A stretch of DNA of 37,693 nucleotides from Nitrosopumilales archaeon. GTDB lineage: Archaea; Thermoproteota; Nitrososphaeria; Nitrososphaerales; Nitrosopumilaceae. Shown piece by piece: positions 30,582 to 37,693 of the stretch. The stretch is taken from NCBI GenBank assembly GCA_016276965.1, contig JADNRU010000006.1:8850-46542 (forward strand). The letters run 5' to 3'. The translations under genes and the position numbers were made by a program. Numbering within the stretch: position 1 is the stretch's first letter; each line of letters opens with the position of its first letter. A model generated the notes under the pieces. That model saw nothing but the letters and a program-made list of their open reading frames with translations. It was not told the DNA's origin and searched no databases.

Positions 30582-30964
30582 TTGTCAGACTTACCACTCT
30601 TTATCTTAGAAATTTTTAAGTTTACTTCATCGACGATGTGTTGTGCATCACCGGGATCTAAAATTGCCGCTGCTGCTGAAGTTACTTCGATTCCAAGTGC
30701 TTTACCTAATTCTTGTTTGCTTGGAACAAAAGCATATGCTGCTCCTCGTTCTTCACAAATTATAGGAAGATGTGCTACAACCTCTGGAGGTTCAACATCC
30801 TCAGCAATTATAATTAATTTACTTGTACCACGCTCAATTGCCTTTGTTGCTTCATTGGTTCCTTTTTTGACCTTTCCACTTTGAGCAGCAACTCTAACTG
30901 CTTCTAGAATAGGTTGAACCAATTCCTGTGGTATCTCGAATTTTACGTAGTAACCTTTAGCCAT
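30578..30964 (-). CDS. rpl7ae: Ribosomal protein L7Ae (kink-turn binding)
   Basis: 128 aa. Core [33 protein letters not shown] (in parts) is the L7Ae kink-turn RNA-binding surface, followed by [18 protein letters not shown]. In archaea it serves the ribosome, C/D and H/ACA RNPs and RNase P. First gene of the operon; ATG at 30964 has AGGGTGAT 5-6 nt upstream. Confidence 0.96.
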   Translation of the reverse strand: MAKGYYVKFEIPQELVQPILEAVRVAAQSGKVKKGTNEATKAIERGTSKLIIIAEDVEPPEVVAHLPIICEERGAAYAFVPSKQELGKALGIEVTSAAAAILDPGDAQHIVDEVNLKISKIKSGKSDK

Positions 30965-30969
30965 TTTGT

Positions 30970-30977
30970 ATCACCCT
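30970..30977 (-). promoter_or_regulatory. Shine-Dalgarno AGGGTGAT before L7Ae
   Basis: Minus-strand AGGGTGAT five bases before the ATG at 30964 matches the anti-SD. It fixes the start and shows that this operon, unlike most genes here, has a leader. Confidence 0.6.
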
Positions 30978-31013
30978 GAGGGATCATTTCCATCTCAAGA
31001 TTGGATTAGATTC

Positions 31014-31023
31014 GTTTTAAAAG
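31014..31023 (-). promoter_or_regulatory. TATA box of the L7Ae operon
   Basis: CTTTTAAAAC on the minus strand, about 50 nt before the ATG, would place the start of transcription near 30990 and give a leader of about 25 nt holding the Shine-Dalgarno. Confidence 0.5.
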
Positions 31024-31025
31024 TG

Positions 31026-32375
31026 TTATCGGCCTAAAATTAATTTTATCTTCTGCAAATAATCAGACATTAGCTTGTCAAGTTTGTCTTGGGAATCTGC
31101 CTCTGCATAAATTCGAATTATGGGTTCTGTTCCACTTGGTCTAACCATTAACCAGTTTTGTTTATCAAAGATAATCTTGATACCGTCAGTGGTATCTACT
31201 TTAGCATGTTGTTCTTTTAGAATTTGGAGAACTTTTTTTGCTTCATCTTTTGAGCATTTTATCTTGTCCTTTGCTGTAAAAGATGAAGGTAGCTCATCAA
31301 CTAGTTGATTTAGTTTCTTGTCTGTTTTTGAAAGTAAATCAAGTAAAAGTGCCATAGTCATTGCACCATCTCTTACCTCATTATGTTTTCCATACATGAA
31401 TCCACCATTTTCCTCAAACCCGATTAATGCCCTAGTTGGCACCATCTTTCTTGAAACCTCAACGCTTCCAACCTTTGTTCTAATTACTTCTGAATTATTC
31501 TGAGCTGCAATTACTTCAATGCTAGAACCAGAGTTTAAACAAGTAATAATTTTGGAACCTGGATTTTTTTCTAAAATAAACTTTGATAGTAAAACAGCTG
31601 ATTTGTCGCCAGTGAGAATTTTTCCTTTGTTATCACAAAAAATACTTCGATCACCGTCTCCATCAAAAGCCACACCTAGATCAGCTCCAGTTTTTTTTAC
31701 AATAGTGGAAAGTTCTTGCAAGTTTTCTGGTGTAGGTTCTGATCCCCGACCAGGAAAAGTTCCATCAATTTTTTCATTAATAGTAATGATCTCACAATTT
31801 AATTCTTGACATAGTTTTGGTGCAGTTAAAGCTTGAACACCATTTCCAAGATCCAACACTACTTTGAGTTTTTTTGATTGAATTTTACGAGAATCTATTT
31901 GAGATTTAATTCCATCAAGATATGTCTTAATTATTTTATCTTCAAAGTCTGTTGTCCCCCATCTTGAAGTATTTTTTATCCATTTTTTGTTAAAGTAATT
32001 ATCTTCAATTACCAATTCGTCTTCTCTTGAAATTTCAACACCATCAGAAAAAACAGGTTTTATTCCATTGTATTGAGGAGGGTTATGAGAGGCAGTAATC
32101 ATTATTGCGCCATTGTAACCAAGAGTTTTTGTAGCAAATTCCAAACATGGTGTGGGAACTAAACCTGTGTTTTTGCAATCTAATCCTGCATAGTTTAGTG
32201 CAGAACAAACAACTTTTGCAATTACTGGACTAGAGTCTCTTCCATCATATCCAACAAGTATGGTTCCTTTTTGAAAAAAAGTTGCAATAGAAAGTGTAAT
32301 GTCATGTATAAATTCTAAAGTTAAATCATCACCAAAAACTCCACGAATTCCATTTGTTCCAAATAATTTTGCCAT
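31026..32375 (-). CDS. glmM: Phosphohexomutase (phosphoglucosamine/phosphomannomutase)
   Basis: 449 aa, standard four-domain alpha-D-phosphohexomutase. Active-site TASHNPP with phospho-Ser96, metal loop DGDGD (239-243), sugar-binding GFEENGG, and phosphate-binding RPSGTEPIIRIYAE near the C-terminus. It interconverts hexose 6- and 1-phosphates, probably GlcN-6-P to GlcN-1-P for UDP-GlcNAc, which would feed the GPT enzyme at 8445-9443. GlmM versus ManB cannot be decided by eye. The gene has no operon partner. Confidence 0.85.
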   Translation of the reverse strand: MAKLFGTNGIRGVFGDDLTLEFIHDITLSIATFFQKGTILVGYDGRDSSPVIAKVVCSALNYAGLDCKNTGLVPTPCLEFATKTLGYNGAIMITASHNPPQYNGIKPVFSDGVEISREDELVIEDNYFNKKWIKNTSRWGTTDFEDKIIKTYLDGIKSQIDSRKIQSKKLKVVLDLGNGVQALTAPKLCQELNCEIITINEKIDGTFPGRGSEPTPENLQELSTIVKKTGADLGVAFDGDGDRSIFCDNKGKILTGDKSAVLLSKFILEKNPGSKIITCLNSGSSIEVIAAQNNSEVIRTKVGSVEVSRKMVPTRALIGFEENGGFMYGKHNEVRDGAMTMALLLDLLSKTDKKLNQLVDELPSSFTAKDKIKCSKDEAKKVLQILKEQHAKVDTTDGIKIIFDKQNWLMVRPSGTEPIIRIYAEADSQDKLDKLMSDYLQKIKLILGR

Positions 32376-32424
32376 ACCACTATTTCCTAATAATAGATAA
32401 ATTTGTGTTTAATGGCAAGGGGGT

Positions 32425-32509
32425 GCGGGAGTTGCCAAGCCTGGTCAAAGGCGCAGGGCTTAGGACCCTGTCTCTTAGGGGTTCGTGGGTTCAAATCCCA
32501 CCTCCCGCA
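32425..32509 (+). tRNA. tRNA-Leu (TAG)
   Basis: 85 nt, class II. Acceptor GCGGGAG/CTCCCGC, anticodon stem CAGGG/CCCTG with loop CTTAGGA, anticodon TAG (codon CTA), long variable arm, T arm GTGGG-TTCAAAT-CCCAC. Discriminator A, CCA not encoded, no intron. Confidence 0.95.
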
Positions 32510-32548
32510 CTTTCTAAAAATTATAAGTATGCTGAATCAACAACGGTC

Positions 32549-33397
32549 GTGAAAAAAACCATCGTAGGCATTACAGTTGTAGGAAAGGACAAAGAAGGAA
32601 TTGTTGCAGCCTTTACTAATTTTGCTTTTCAACAGAAAGGAAATATCGAAAAAGTAAATCAAAATGTCATCAAAGGACTTTTTGGAATGTATATTGAAGT
32701 TTCTTTTACTAAGAAAATTGATATAAAAAAATTTGATAAAGACTTGCAAAAATTGGCAAAACAGCAAAAAATGGAGGTAAGTGCGCACCATGAAGTTAAT
32801 TCCAAGAAAAATATTGCAGTATTTGTCACAAAAGAAGATAATTCCTTAAAAGCACTTCTTGATGCACGTTCAAAACACGCTCTAAAAGGAAAACTTTGCT
32901 TAATTTTGGCAACTGAAAAAACATTATCCTCAATGGCAAAAAAGGGAAAGGTTCCTTTTGTTGTAATAAATGAAAAGGAGCAATCAAAGGCAGAGTCAAA
33001 AATTCTTTCTATTTGTAAAAAGTATAATGTTGATCTTATAGTTTTGGCTCGCTACATGAAAATTCTAACGCCAAACTTTGTATGGAGATATCCGAATAGA
33101 ATAATCAACATTCATCCATCTTTGTTACCTGCTTTTCCAGGTGCCCTAGCCTACGCACAAGCATATGAGAGAGGAACTAAAATTGTAGGTGTGACTGCTC
33201 ACTATGTCACCGAAGAGCTAGACCAAGGACCGATTATTTTCCAAGACTCATTTACTGTCAAGCCTGAAGACAGTCTAGAATCAATTAAAACAAAGGGTCA
33301 AAAATTAGAAGCACAAACCGTACTCAAAGCCGTAAAAATGCATCTAGATAACAAGTTAGAAGTACGCTGGAGAAAGGTTCACACCAGATCCAAGTGA
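32549..33397 (+). CDS. purU: Formyltetrahydrofolate deformylase-like protein (ACT + formyltransferase)
   Basis: 282 aa from GTG at 32549; a longer frame upstream runs through tRNA-Leu and is spurious. N-terminal ACT domain (IVGITVVGKDKEGIVAAFT) then a formyltransferase domain with LARYMKIL, the catalytic Asn/His in NIHPSLLPAFPG and the Asp in TEELDQGPI. PurU releases formate from 10-formyl-THF; PurN-like GAR transformylation is the alternative. The stop overlaps the next start (GTGA). Confidence 0.85.
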   Translation: MKKTIVGITVVGKDKEGIVAAFTNFAFQQKGNIEKVNQNVIKGLFGMYIEVSFTKKIDIKKFDKDLQKLAKQQKMEVSAHHEVNSKKNIAVFVTKEDNSLKALLDARSKHALKGKLCLILATEKTLSSMAKKGKVPFVVINEKEQSKAESKILSICKKYNVDLIVLARYMKILTPNFVWRYPNRIINIHPSLLPAFPGALAYAQAYERGTKIVGVTAHYVTEELDQGPIIFQDSFTVKPEDSLESIKTKGQKLEAQTVLKAVKMHLDNKLEVRWRKVHTRSK

Positions 33398-34134
33398 ATG
33401 TAATGGAATTAAGACATCAGTATGATCCCGAACTTCGAAAAATCATCAAAAAAAGCAAAAAGGCAGCACTAATTCCTGTAGGCTCACTTGAGCAACACGG
33501 CCCTCATTTACCAGTTTCTACTGATTCTGATATCGTAACTGAGATTGCAAAAAGTGTATCAGAAAAATGCAATTTTTTGTTATTTCCCACAATAAATTAT
33601 GGAGTTTCCTTCGAACACTCTCCATTTTTCAATCTAAGCCTCAAAAATTCCACTTTGCAGGCAATGTTAATTGATATTGGAAATTCGCTTGTAAGCAATA
33701 AAATTTACACACTTTTTATCCTTAATGGCCATCATGGAAATCAAAGTGCTCTTCGTAGTATCAGTAAGAAGATTGAACGTTCAACTAAGAAGAAAATCAA
33801 AGTTTTTGTGTTTTCATATTGGCATTTTATGAAAACTGAATTTGATCATGCTGGTTTTGTAGAAACTTCTTTAATGCTTGCAATTTCAAATAAGGTAAAA
33901 ATGAGCAAGGCTAGGAAGGGTTTTGTGACAAACAAACTCTCAAAAAAAGAAAAAATTCGATTAAGTAAACGTGCATCCAAATCCTTCATTACAGTGACTA
34001 AAAACGGAGTGTTAGGAGACCCCACTCATGCAAGTGCAAAAAATGGAAAGAAATTCTTATCTGAAATTGTTCATAATCTAATAAAAACGAGTCAAACATG
34101 CCTTACAGATAAAAAGCGAAAGTTACACCAATGA
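33394..34134 (+). CDS. Creatininase-family amidohydrolase, possibly ArfB deformylase
   Basis: 246 aa. Metal site VGSLEQHGPHLPVSTDSD (Glu, His, Asp), NGHHGN and HAGFVETSL, as in creatininase/ArfB enzymes. Archaeal ArfB removes formate from the early intermediate of riboflavin and F420 synthesis, and the neighbouring formyl-group gene fits a one-carbon theme (inference). GTG at 33394 overlaps the upstream stop; ATG at 33403 is an alternative. Confidence 0.8.
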   Translation: MNVMELRHQYDPELRKIIKKSKKAALIPVGSLEQHGPHLPVSTDSDIVTEIAKSVSEKCNFLLFPTINYGVSFEHSPFFNLSLKNSTLQAMLIDIGNSLVSNKIYTLFILNGHHGNQSALRSISKKIERSTKKKIKVFVFSYWHFMKTEFDHAGFVETSLMLAISNKVKMSKARKGFVTNKLSKKEKIRLSKRASKSFITVTKNGVLGDPTHASAKNGKKFLSEIVHNLIKTSQTCLTDKKRKLHQ

Positions 34135-34178
34135 TAATTTAAAATAATCCATCAAAATTATCTCTAATAAGTGATTTA

Positions 34179-34406
34179 ATGTCAGTCGACATGGCAGTAA
34201 AAGTATTGGATGAGAGTATCAACAAGATTGTCTTGATAAAGCTAAAAGGCAGCAAGACAATTCGAGGAAATTTACTCGGTTTTGACCAGCATATGAACCT
34301 GCTACTCGACCAATCAGAAGAGATCCCTTCTGAAGGCGATTCAAAGAGTCTTGGTACCATTGTTGTTCGAGGAGACAATGTGGTAATGATTTCACCACCT
34401 CCTTAA
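34179..34406 (+). CDS. LSm/Sm-like RNA-binding protein
   Basis: 75 aa. Sm1 region ([20 protein letters not shown], then LLLDQSEE) and Sm2 region ([15 protein letters not shown]) are complete. Archaeal Sm proteins form seven-member rings on oligo-U RNA. Followed by L37e after 10 bp, the order found in many archaea. Confidence 0.95.
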   Translation: MSVDMAVKVLDESINKIVLIKLKGSKTIRGNLLGFDQHMNLLLDQSEEIPSEGDSKSLGTIVVRGDNVVMISPPP

Positions 34407-34416
34407 GTGATGAAAT

Positions 34417-34584
34417 ATGGTTAAAGGCACTACTTCTATGGGAGGATTTACCAAAAAGAAGGTCCACATTAGGTGTAGAAGATGCGGAAAAAATTCCTTT
34501 CACAAGCGTCACCAAAGGTGTGCAAGTTGTGGCCATCCAGACTCAAAAATTAGAAAGTACTCTTGGATCAAATGGTATACGTAG
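34417..34584 (+). CDS. rpl37e: Ribosomal protein L37e
   Basis: 55 aa. Zinc-ribbon [13 protein letters not shown] and CASCGH, with a basic start [15 protein letters not shown] and a KYSWIKW end. Full length for the family. It lies between LSm (10 bp) and the next gene (no gap: TAG then ATG). Confidence 0.95.
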   Translation: MVKGTTSMGGFTKKKVHIRCRRCGKNSFHKRHQRCASCGHPDSKIRKYSWIKWYT

Positions 34585-35475
34585 ATGCAAGAAATTGTCC
34601 TTATTTTGAGCTCATTTGCAGGCGTAGCAACTGCTGCGGCACTCAGAAAAATGCCGAGGGGTAAAAAACCAATCTTAACTTTGGCTGCTAATTCTCAAAT
34701 TAAAAGTCAAATTAATTCCTTGAATATTGAAAAGGAGATCCTTAGTAGAACCATATCTAGATTATACCAAAACCAGTCTGGACTATCAAAAATTCAGCAG
34801 GATAGATTACTTATCAGGTACCAACATCAGCTTGGCATAGTTTTAGCTAAAATGGAAAAACTCCAAGAGGCAAGCAAACATCCTGACCTTGGTCCTGTAG
34901 GGGATGGATTAATCACCTTAATGGACCAAAAATTATCCCAGCTTGATAAGAGGTTATACGAACTATCATCAAAAATAAGCGTATCAAATACTGAGGTTCA
35001 TGAACAAAAACCAAAATCTCAAGATCAAATTAAGAAAGAAAAAATACCATCCACACCTCAAATACAAAAAGAAGTTTCAAAAGAAATTACAAAGCCTCAA
35101 GATACTTTTCTGACTCAATCCAAGTCTGTTGAAATAACAACTCTTACTGAGCTGCCAACAAAAATTTCTGAATTTCCATTTATTGAACAAAAACCTTCGA
35201 CAGTTGACTTTGTAAGAGAACAAATCGAAAAGCCTCAACCCAAAATAGATGAAAAAATTGAGATCCTCCAATCAAGTATGGGTACAGCAATTGACAAGCC
35301 TCTAGATGTTGATATACCAAAACAAGAAAGTATTTTGCCACCAGTACAAAAACCAAAACCCACAATAAAATTACCTGAAGAAGAAAAAATCGAAGATGAA
35401 GACGATGATCTTGACAAAATAAAAGGAGAGATTATGAAGACTCTCTCCAAATTAGAACAAGCTGAGGTAGAATAA
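34585..35475 (+). CDS. Membrane-anchored coiled-coil protein with disordered tail, hypothetical
   Basis: 296 aa. N-terminal hydrophobic segment (4-20), then basic KMPRGKKP, a coiled-coil region (about 35-130, with EKEILSRTISRLYQNQ and MDQKLSQLDKRLYELSSK), then a Pro/Lys/Gln/Glu-rich disordered stretch (135-270) and a closing acidic-basic helix (DDDLDKIKGEIMKTLSKLEQ). The start abuts the L37e stop and the end abuts rpiA. Not recognised; perhaps a thaumarchaeal-specific tether. Confidence 0.65.
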   Translation: MQEIVLILSSFAGVATAAALRKMPRGKKPILTLAANSQIKSQINSLNIEKEILSRTISRLYQNQSGLSKIQQDRLLIRYQHQLGIVLAKMEKLQEASKHPDLGPVGDGLITLMDQKLSQLDKRLYELSSKISVSNTEVHEQKPKSQDQIKKEKIPSTPQIQKEVSKEITKPQDTFLTQSKSVEITTLTELPTKISEFPFIEQKPSTVDFVREQIEKPQPKIDEKIEILQSSMGTAIDKPLDVDIPKQESILPPVQKPKPTIKLPEEEKIEDEDDDLDKIKGEIMKTLSKLEQAEVE

Positions 35476-36153
35476 TTGTCATTTGATGATGCCATTACGG
35501 CATTGTCATCAGATGCCTTAAAGTTCGTTAAAGATGGCTATATTCTTGGACTAGGAAGTGGAAGAGCAGCAACTGCATTTGTAAAATCTCTTTCATCATA
35601 TTTGCAAGAAAAAAATTTGAAAATTCGAGCAGTGCCTACATCTTTACAAATTAAATTAATTGCAGAAGAAGGAGAAATTCATCTTATTGAAGCAGATCAG
35701 ATAGAAAAAATTGATGTAGTTTTTGATGGGGCAGATCAAATTGATCACCAAAAATATTTGATTAAAGGTGGTGGAGGAGCATTACTAAGAGAAAATATTC
35801 TGATTAATGCCGCAAAAAAGGTTGTAATCATGGCAGACAAATCAAAGTTTGTAAAAAATTTCAACAGGCCAGTTCCTGTTGAAGTGCATCCTCTTGCAAG
35901 AAATACTGTTACAAAATCAATTCGAAAATTAGGTGGCAAGCCTAAGGTACGAACTATTGAACGTGGTTACCCTTTCATTACAGAAAATGGTAATGTAATT
36001 TTAGATTGTGATTTTGGAGTAATTAAAAAACCAAAAAGTCTTGCACAAAAAATAAAACAAATAGCTGGAGTAATGGAAGTTGGAATTTTTACAAGAAAAC
36101 CTGATGTGATTTACAAAGCAAAAACTGGCGGAAAATTTGAAATTATTACTTAG
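35476..36153 (+). CDS. rpiA: Ribose-5-phosphate isomerase A
   Basis: 225 aa. It interconverts ribose-5-P and ribulose-5-P. LGLGSGRAATAFV (phosphate loop), VFDGADQID with the catalytic-site Asp pair, KGGGGALLRE with Glu base, and ADKSKFV are all present. TTG start directly after the preceding TAA. Its last 4 bp overlap the convergent amidohydrolase. Confidence 0.95.
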   Translation: MSFDDAITALSSDALKFVKDGYILGLGSGRAATAFVKSLSSYLQEKNLKIRAVPTSLQIKLIAEEGEIHLIEADQIEKIDVVFDGADQIDHQKYLIKGGGGALLRENILINAAKKVVIMADKSKFVKNFNRPVPVEVHPLARNTVTKSIRKLGGKPKVRTIERGYPFITENGNVILDCDFGVIKKPKSLAQKIKQIAGVMEVGIFTRKPDVIYKAKTGGKFEIIT

Positions 36154-37544
36154 GCTTCTGTTTTTCTGATAACCATCTTTCCATATCCAGTTTTTCCTAT
36201 TACTTCAAAATCATCAGCTACAACTTGTCCACGAACGATTGTCTTAACAGGCCAGCCTTTTAGCTGCCAACCATCATATACAATATAATCAGAAAATCCG
36301 CCAAAAAGTTCAGTTGTAACTTTTTTTTCCTTTTTCAAATCAATTAAGGTAACATCTGCATCAGATTCCTTTTCAAAGGAGCCTTTCTTTGGATACATTC
36401 CAAATATCTTTGATGCATTTGTACTAGTAAGTTCTGTCAATCTTTGAAGGGAAATTTTGTTCTTGTTTACGCCTTCACTAAGTAAAATTGGTAAAAGTGT
36501 TCCAATTCCAGGAAAACCAGCTAGGGCATCCCACACCCTACTTCCACCAAGTTTTAGTTTTAATTGGTTTGCAACATGATCTGTTCCAATAGTATCAATT
36601 TGATTTTCTTCAATTGACTTCCATACTTGAGCTACGTCATTAGTAGATCTTATTGGTGGCATAACTTTTGCAAGGTATCCTTGTTGTTTTTCATATGATA
36701 ATGTAAGATAATGAGGACATGTTTCTACGTAAATTTTTGTTCCATTTTTTCTTTCTTCTTGTATTTGAGCTAAAGCCGATTGGGAACCAATATGAGCAAA
36801 GTATAATTTACAGCCATAATCTCTTGCAAATTTTGAAATTGTTTTAATTGCTTTTACTTCAGAGTCAGGTGATCTACTCTCTGACCATGCACCTAAACCA
36901 TCCTTTTTACTTTCTATTGCTTTTTTGATACCACATGCACAGGACTCGTAATCTTCGGCATGTACTAAAACAGGACAATGAAGAGACGCTGCTGTTTCAA
37001 CTACTTTCTTTACAATTTCTGAATTAACATCAACATGTGCTTCACGAAGTGAGTTTGTTCCTGGTTCCATATCCATGTAGACATGGTCTACATCTCCCCC
37101 TAAATTCATGTATAATTTGAAGGAGGTAACCCATTTTTCAATACAGAATTTCATCTCATCGATTTGTTGTTGGTTAAAAATTGATGCATGAATTGTATAG
37201 TCAATATAGTGAGCTCCTGAACTTGCAATCAATTGTGGAACCAAAGATGTTCTGTAAGAACCACCAAGCCGAAGCATTCGCATCATAGTTGTAACTCCTC
37301 CAATTGCTGCAGCATGTGACTCGCTAACAGCTGATTTTTCAATTGGAGAATAAACTCCATAATGAACGTGAGTATCTATTACTCCTGGAATTGAAACTAA
37401 TCCATTTGCGTTAATTTTTTTATCACAAGAAGGAATTTCATTTGTAAGACCAACAATCTTTCCTTCATCTATAATGATGTTCTTATCAACAAGTCCCTGA
37501 GGTAATACCACGTGAGAATCAACAATTACAGTATCATACGTCAT
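36150..37544 (-). CDS. Cyclic amidohydrolase (dihydroorotase/dihydropyrimidinase type)
   Basis: 464 aa TIM-barrel amidohydrolase. Metal ligands: His59 and His61 in DTHVHYG, carbamylated-type Lys143 in SFKLYMN, His195 in HAED, His251 in AHIGS, Asp322 in GTDHV. The ETCPHYL segment at 274-280 is shared by dihydropyrimidinases, allantoinases and class I dihydroorotases. Dihydroorotase (pyrC, pyrimidine synthesis) is likeliest for an autotroph, but sequence alone does not settle it and no pyr genes are adjacent. ATG at 37544. Confidence 0.8.
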   Translation of the reverse strand: MTYDTVIVDSHVVLPQGLVDKNIIIDEGKIVGLTNEIPSCDKKINANGLVSIPGVIDTHVHYGVYSPIEKSAVSESHAAAIGGVTTMMRMLRLGGSYRTSLVPQLIASSGAHYIDYTIHASIFNQQQIDEMKFCIEKWVTSFKLYMNLGGDVDHVYMDMEPGTNSLREAHVDVNSEIVKKVVETAASLHCPVLVHAEDYESCACGIKKAIESKKDGLGAWSESRSPDSEVKAIKTISKFARDYGCKLYFAHIGSQSALAQIQEERKNGTKIYVETCPHYLTLSYEKQQGYLAKVMPPIRSTNDVAQVWKSIEENQIDTIGTDHVANQLKLKLGGSRVWDALAGFPGIGTLLPILLSEGVNKNKISLQRLTELTSTNASKIFGMYPKKGSFEKESDADVTLIDLKKEKKVTTELFGGFSDYIVYDGWQLKGWPVKTIVRGQVVADDFEVIGKTGYGKMVIRKTEA

Positions 37545-37620
37545 CTAAGTTTCAAAACTGATTTCTGGCTATTATTCGTTGAGTAAATGAATAAAAACAG
37601 ATTGTATTTTGGTAACAAGA

Positions 37621-37692
37621 GGGCCGGTGGTTTAGTGGTATAATGCCGCGTTCGCAACGCGGATGTCGAGGGTTCAATTCCCTCCCGGTCCA
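37621..37692 (+). tRNA. tRNA-Ala (CGC)
   Basis: 72 nt at the right edge. Acceptor GGGCCGG/CCGGTCC with the alanine G3-U70 pair, anticodon stem CCGCG/CGCGG with loop TTCGCAA, anticodon CGC (codon GCG), T arm GAGGG-TTCAATT-CCCTC, discriminator A. Its acceptor and T arm are almost the same as in tRNA-Ala(GGC) at 4730-4803. Confidence 0.93.
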
Positions 37693-37693
37693 C

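Noticed and set aside
32354-32548. N-terminal extension of the PurU-like protein
   Set aside because: This frame crosses tRNA-Leu(TAG) and the opposing gene start; GTG 32549 starts the ACT domain directly.
1-37693. Prophage, transposon or integrated plasmid
   Set aside because: No integrase, transposase, terminal inverted repeats or att-like duplication of a tRNA end was found; the accessory stretch at 18-27.5 kb has only microproteins and ordinary genes.

Overview
The window is a compact, AT-rich (roughly one third G+C by eye) stretch of archaeal chromosome. The gene content points to a marine or soil ammonia-oxidising thaumarchaeon (Nitrososphaerota, Nitrosopumilus/Nitrosarchaeum-like). 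It carries archaeal-type information genes (MCM, Gins23, RfcS, Hel308, aIF5B, aIF6, L7Ae, S28e, L24e, L37e, LSm, archease), a Sulfolobus-type seven-iron ferredoxin, tRNA genes without encoded CCA, many TTG/GTG starts, and TATA boxes about 27 nt before start codons, which implies leaderless mRNAs. No phage, IS element, CRISPR array or rRNA was seen. The genus is inferred from protein style, not from a database search.

Layout. 1-4.6 kb: the start of a Thr/Pro repeat protein running off the left edge, a HEAT-repeat protein, two paralogous FNR-type flavoreductases flanking a Lys/Ala-rich protein, and a glutamyl-tRNA-reductase-like protein lacking the catalytic cysteine. 4.7-8.2 kb: tRNA-Ala(GGC), tRNA-Pro(CGG), a nucleotidylyltransferase, a class IV aminotransferase, then a Gfo/Idh oxidoreductase, a Trm112-like protein and a hexapeptide acyltransferase that look like a nucleotide-sugar module. 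8.2-14.2 kb, minus strand: a tightly overlapping operon gins23-mcm-hel308-GlcNAc-1-P transferase-small membrane protein. It is divergent from rfcS across a GATC-rich spacer. 15.2-18 kb: tRNA-Ser(TGA), ferredoxin, aIF6 and hisS.

18-27.5 kb is the least conventional part. It is a gene-sparse accessory stretch with at least nine zinc-finger microproteins of 34-56 aa, other tiny ORFs, a very basic repeat-bearing protein, archease, an orphan response regulator, a secreted protein with two C-terminal WW-type repeats, and a GC-rich candidate structured RNA at about 26.14-26.21 kb. Two recurring finger designs can be aligned among these microproteins without gaps, so they look like paralogous families.

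27.5-37.7 kb returns to core genes: thioredoxin; the minus-strand operon rpl7ae-rps28e-rpl24e-ndk-aIF5B; a phosphohexomutase; tRNA-Leu(TAG); a purU-like deformylase; a creatininase-family (ArfB-like) hydrolase; an LSm-rpl37e-unknown-rpiA operon; a cyclic amidohydrolase; and tRNA-Ala(CGC) at the right edge.

Functional links: the ferredoxin and the two flavoreductases could form a redox module. The replisome genes are co-transcribed with a glycan-priming enzyme, and the acyltransferase/oxidoreductase module next door could feed the same surface-glycan pathway.
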